DNA from: an uncultured Oscillospiraceae bacterium
GTDB lineage: Bacteria > Bacillota > Clostridia > Oscillospirales > Oscillospiraceae
Direction of reading: 5' to 3'
DNA: 7,248 nt
Assembly: GCA_934659475.1 (NCBI GenBank)
Contig: CAKUHX010000082.1
Location: 1-7,248 of the forward strand
Below, one piece after another: positions 7,129 through 7,248 of this stretch. The position numbers and the translations under genes were made by a program. Below the pieces are notes generated by a model, which saw only the letters and a program-made list of their open reading frames with translations, made no database searches and had not been told where the DNA came from. Positions within the stretch are counted from its first letter, which is position 1. Each line of letters begins with the position of its first letter.

Positions 7129-7154
7129 GGAACTGCGCTTTGCGCAGGCCCGGC
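7065..7154 (-). ncRNA. Candidate small RNA (about 90 nt), leftward
   Basis: It starts about 7 nt after a strong minus-strand promoter (7189-7161) and ends at six T (7070-7065). The 5' part forms a perfect hairpin CTGCGC-AAA-GCGCAG (7147-7133). The 3' part is a compact three-way junction: outer stem 7072-7081 with 7119-7128, inner hairpins 7087-7091/7098-7102 and 7103-7107/7114-7118, with only five unpaired junction bases (7082-7086). No ribosome site is seen. It is convergent with the rightward RNA, and the two transcripts do not overlap. I do not recognise the family. It may be one copy of a dispersed transcribed repeat. The 5' end is estimated. Confidence 0.6.
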
Positions 7155-7160
7155 ACCGTC

Positions 7161-7189
7161 ATGATAGCACAGACGTTCCACCCTGTCAA
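7161..7189 (-). promoter_or_regulatory. Leftward sigma-A promoter with extended -10
   Basis: On the minus strand a perfect TTGACA (7189-7184), a 17-bp spacer and TATCAT (7166-7161) are preceded by TGC, giving an extended -10 (TGCTATCAT). The -35 lies inside the left arm of a 15-bp inverted repeat. Confidence 0.8.
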
Positions 7190-7227
7190 GGGTCTTTTTG
7201 AGACTTGCGCAGCCCTTGACAGGGTGG
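7178..7227. repeat. 15-bp inverted repeat carrying a -35 box in each arm
   Basis: CCACCCTGTCAAGGG (7178-7192) and CCCTTGACAGGGTGG (7213-7227) are perfect complements separated by 20 nt. Similarity continues outward to the window edge: read away from the centre, the 36-base arms 7192-7157 and 7213-7248 agree at 27 positions. The left arm forms a complete promoter. The right arm has TTGACA and a 17-bp spacer but TACCCA at the -10. No T tract follows on either strand, so it is not a terminator. Confidence 0.8.
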
Positions 7228-7248
7228 GGCGGCAGTGCTACCCAGAGC

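Noticed and set aside
6676..7189. Overlapping open frames on both strands across the intergenic region (such as 6676-7164 plus, 6832-7107 and 6896-7189 minus)
   Set aside because: They cross promoters, terminators and GC-rich hairpins, lack suitable ribosome sites, and give Pro/Arg/Gly-rich peptides with no recognisable fold.
7178..7227. 15-bp inverted repeat read as a terminator
   Set aside because: No T tract follows the stem on either strand, and the -35 box of a good promoter lies in the left arm.

Overview
The window looks like chromosomal DNA of a GC-rich gut-type Clostridia (Bacillota), most plausibly Oscillospiraceae (Flavonifractor/Intestinimonas-like). The grounds are strong AGGAGG-type ribosome sites, consensus sigma-A promoters in AT-rich gaps between GC-rich genes, an SLH-domain surface protein, and hairpin-rich GC intergenic DNA. 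The genus is inference. No tRNA, rRNA, CRISPR array or transposase gene was seen.

Positions 1-2838 (+ strand) hold the end of a maltose-type sugar uptake and use cluster. It comprises the C-terminus of a MalG-like ABC permease, a LacI-family regulator and MalQ (4-alpha-glucanotransferase), with a 28-nt gap between the last two. The permease would import maltodextrin, MalQ would rework it in the cytoplasm, and the LacI protein probably senses a sugar and controls the genes. A perfect 22-bp palindrome with a central CpG lies inside malQ. A perfect 21-bp inverted repeat at 2901-2947 serves as terminator for malQ and for the converging operon.

Positions 2974-5071 (- strand) hold a two-gene pseudouridine salvage operon, psuK-psuG, separated by one nucleotide. 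The kinase carries an N-terminal winged helix-turn-helix. Its promoter (TTGACA, 17 bp, TATTAT) contains two small palindromes that could be its operator. PsuK phosphorylates pseudouridine, and PsuG splits the product into uracil and ribose 5-phosphate. No transporter for pseudouridine is visible.

Positions 5152-6723 (- strand) hold a secreted protein with SLH repeats, an Ig-like domain and a C-terminal CAP (SCP/PR1, YkwD-like) domain, with its own promoter and terminator.

Positions 6724-7248 contain no convincing protein gene but are dense in signals. A rightward promoter (TTGACT, 17 bp, TATACT) leads after about 120 nt to a textbook terminator. A leftward promoter (TTGACA, 17 bp, extended -10 TGCTATCAT) leads after about 90 nt to a three-way-junction terminator followed by six T. 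These are two convergent candidate small RNAs, separated by a run of GC-rich hairpins. This is the part of the window most likely to hold something undescribed.
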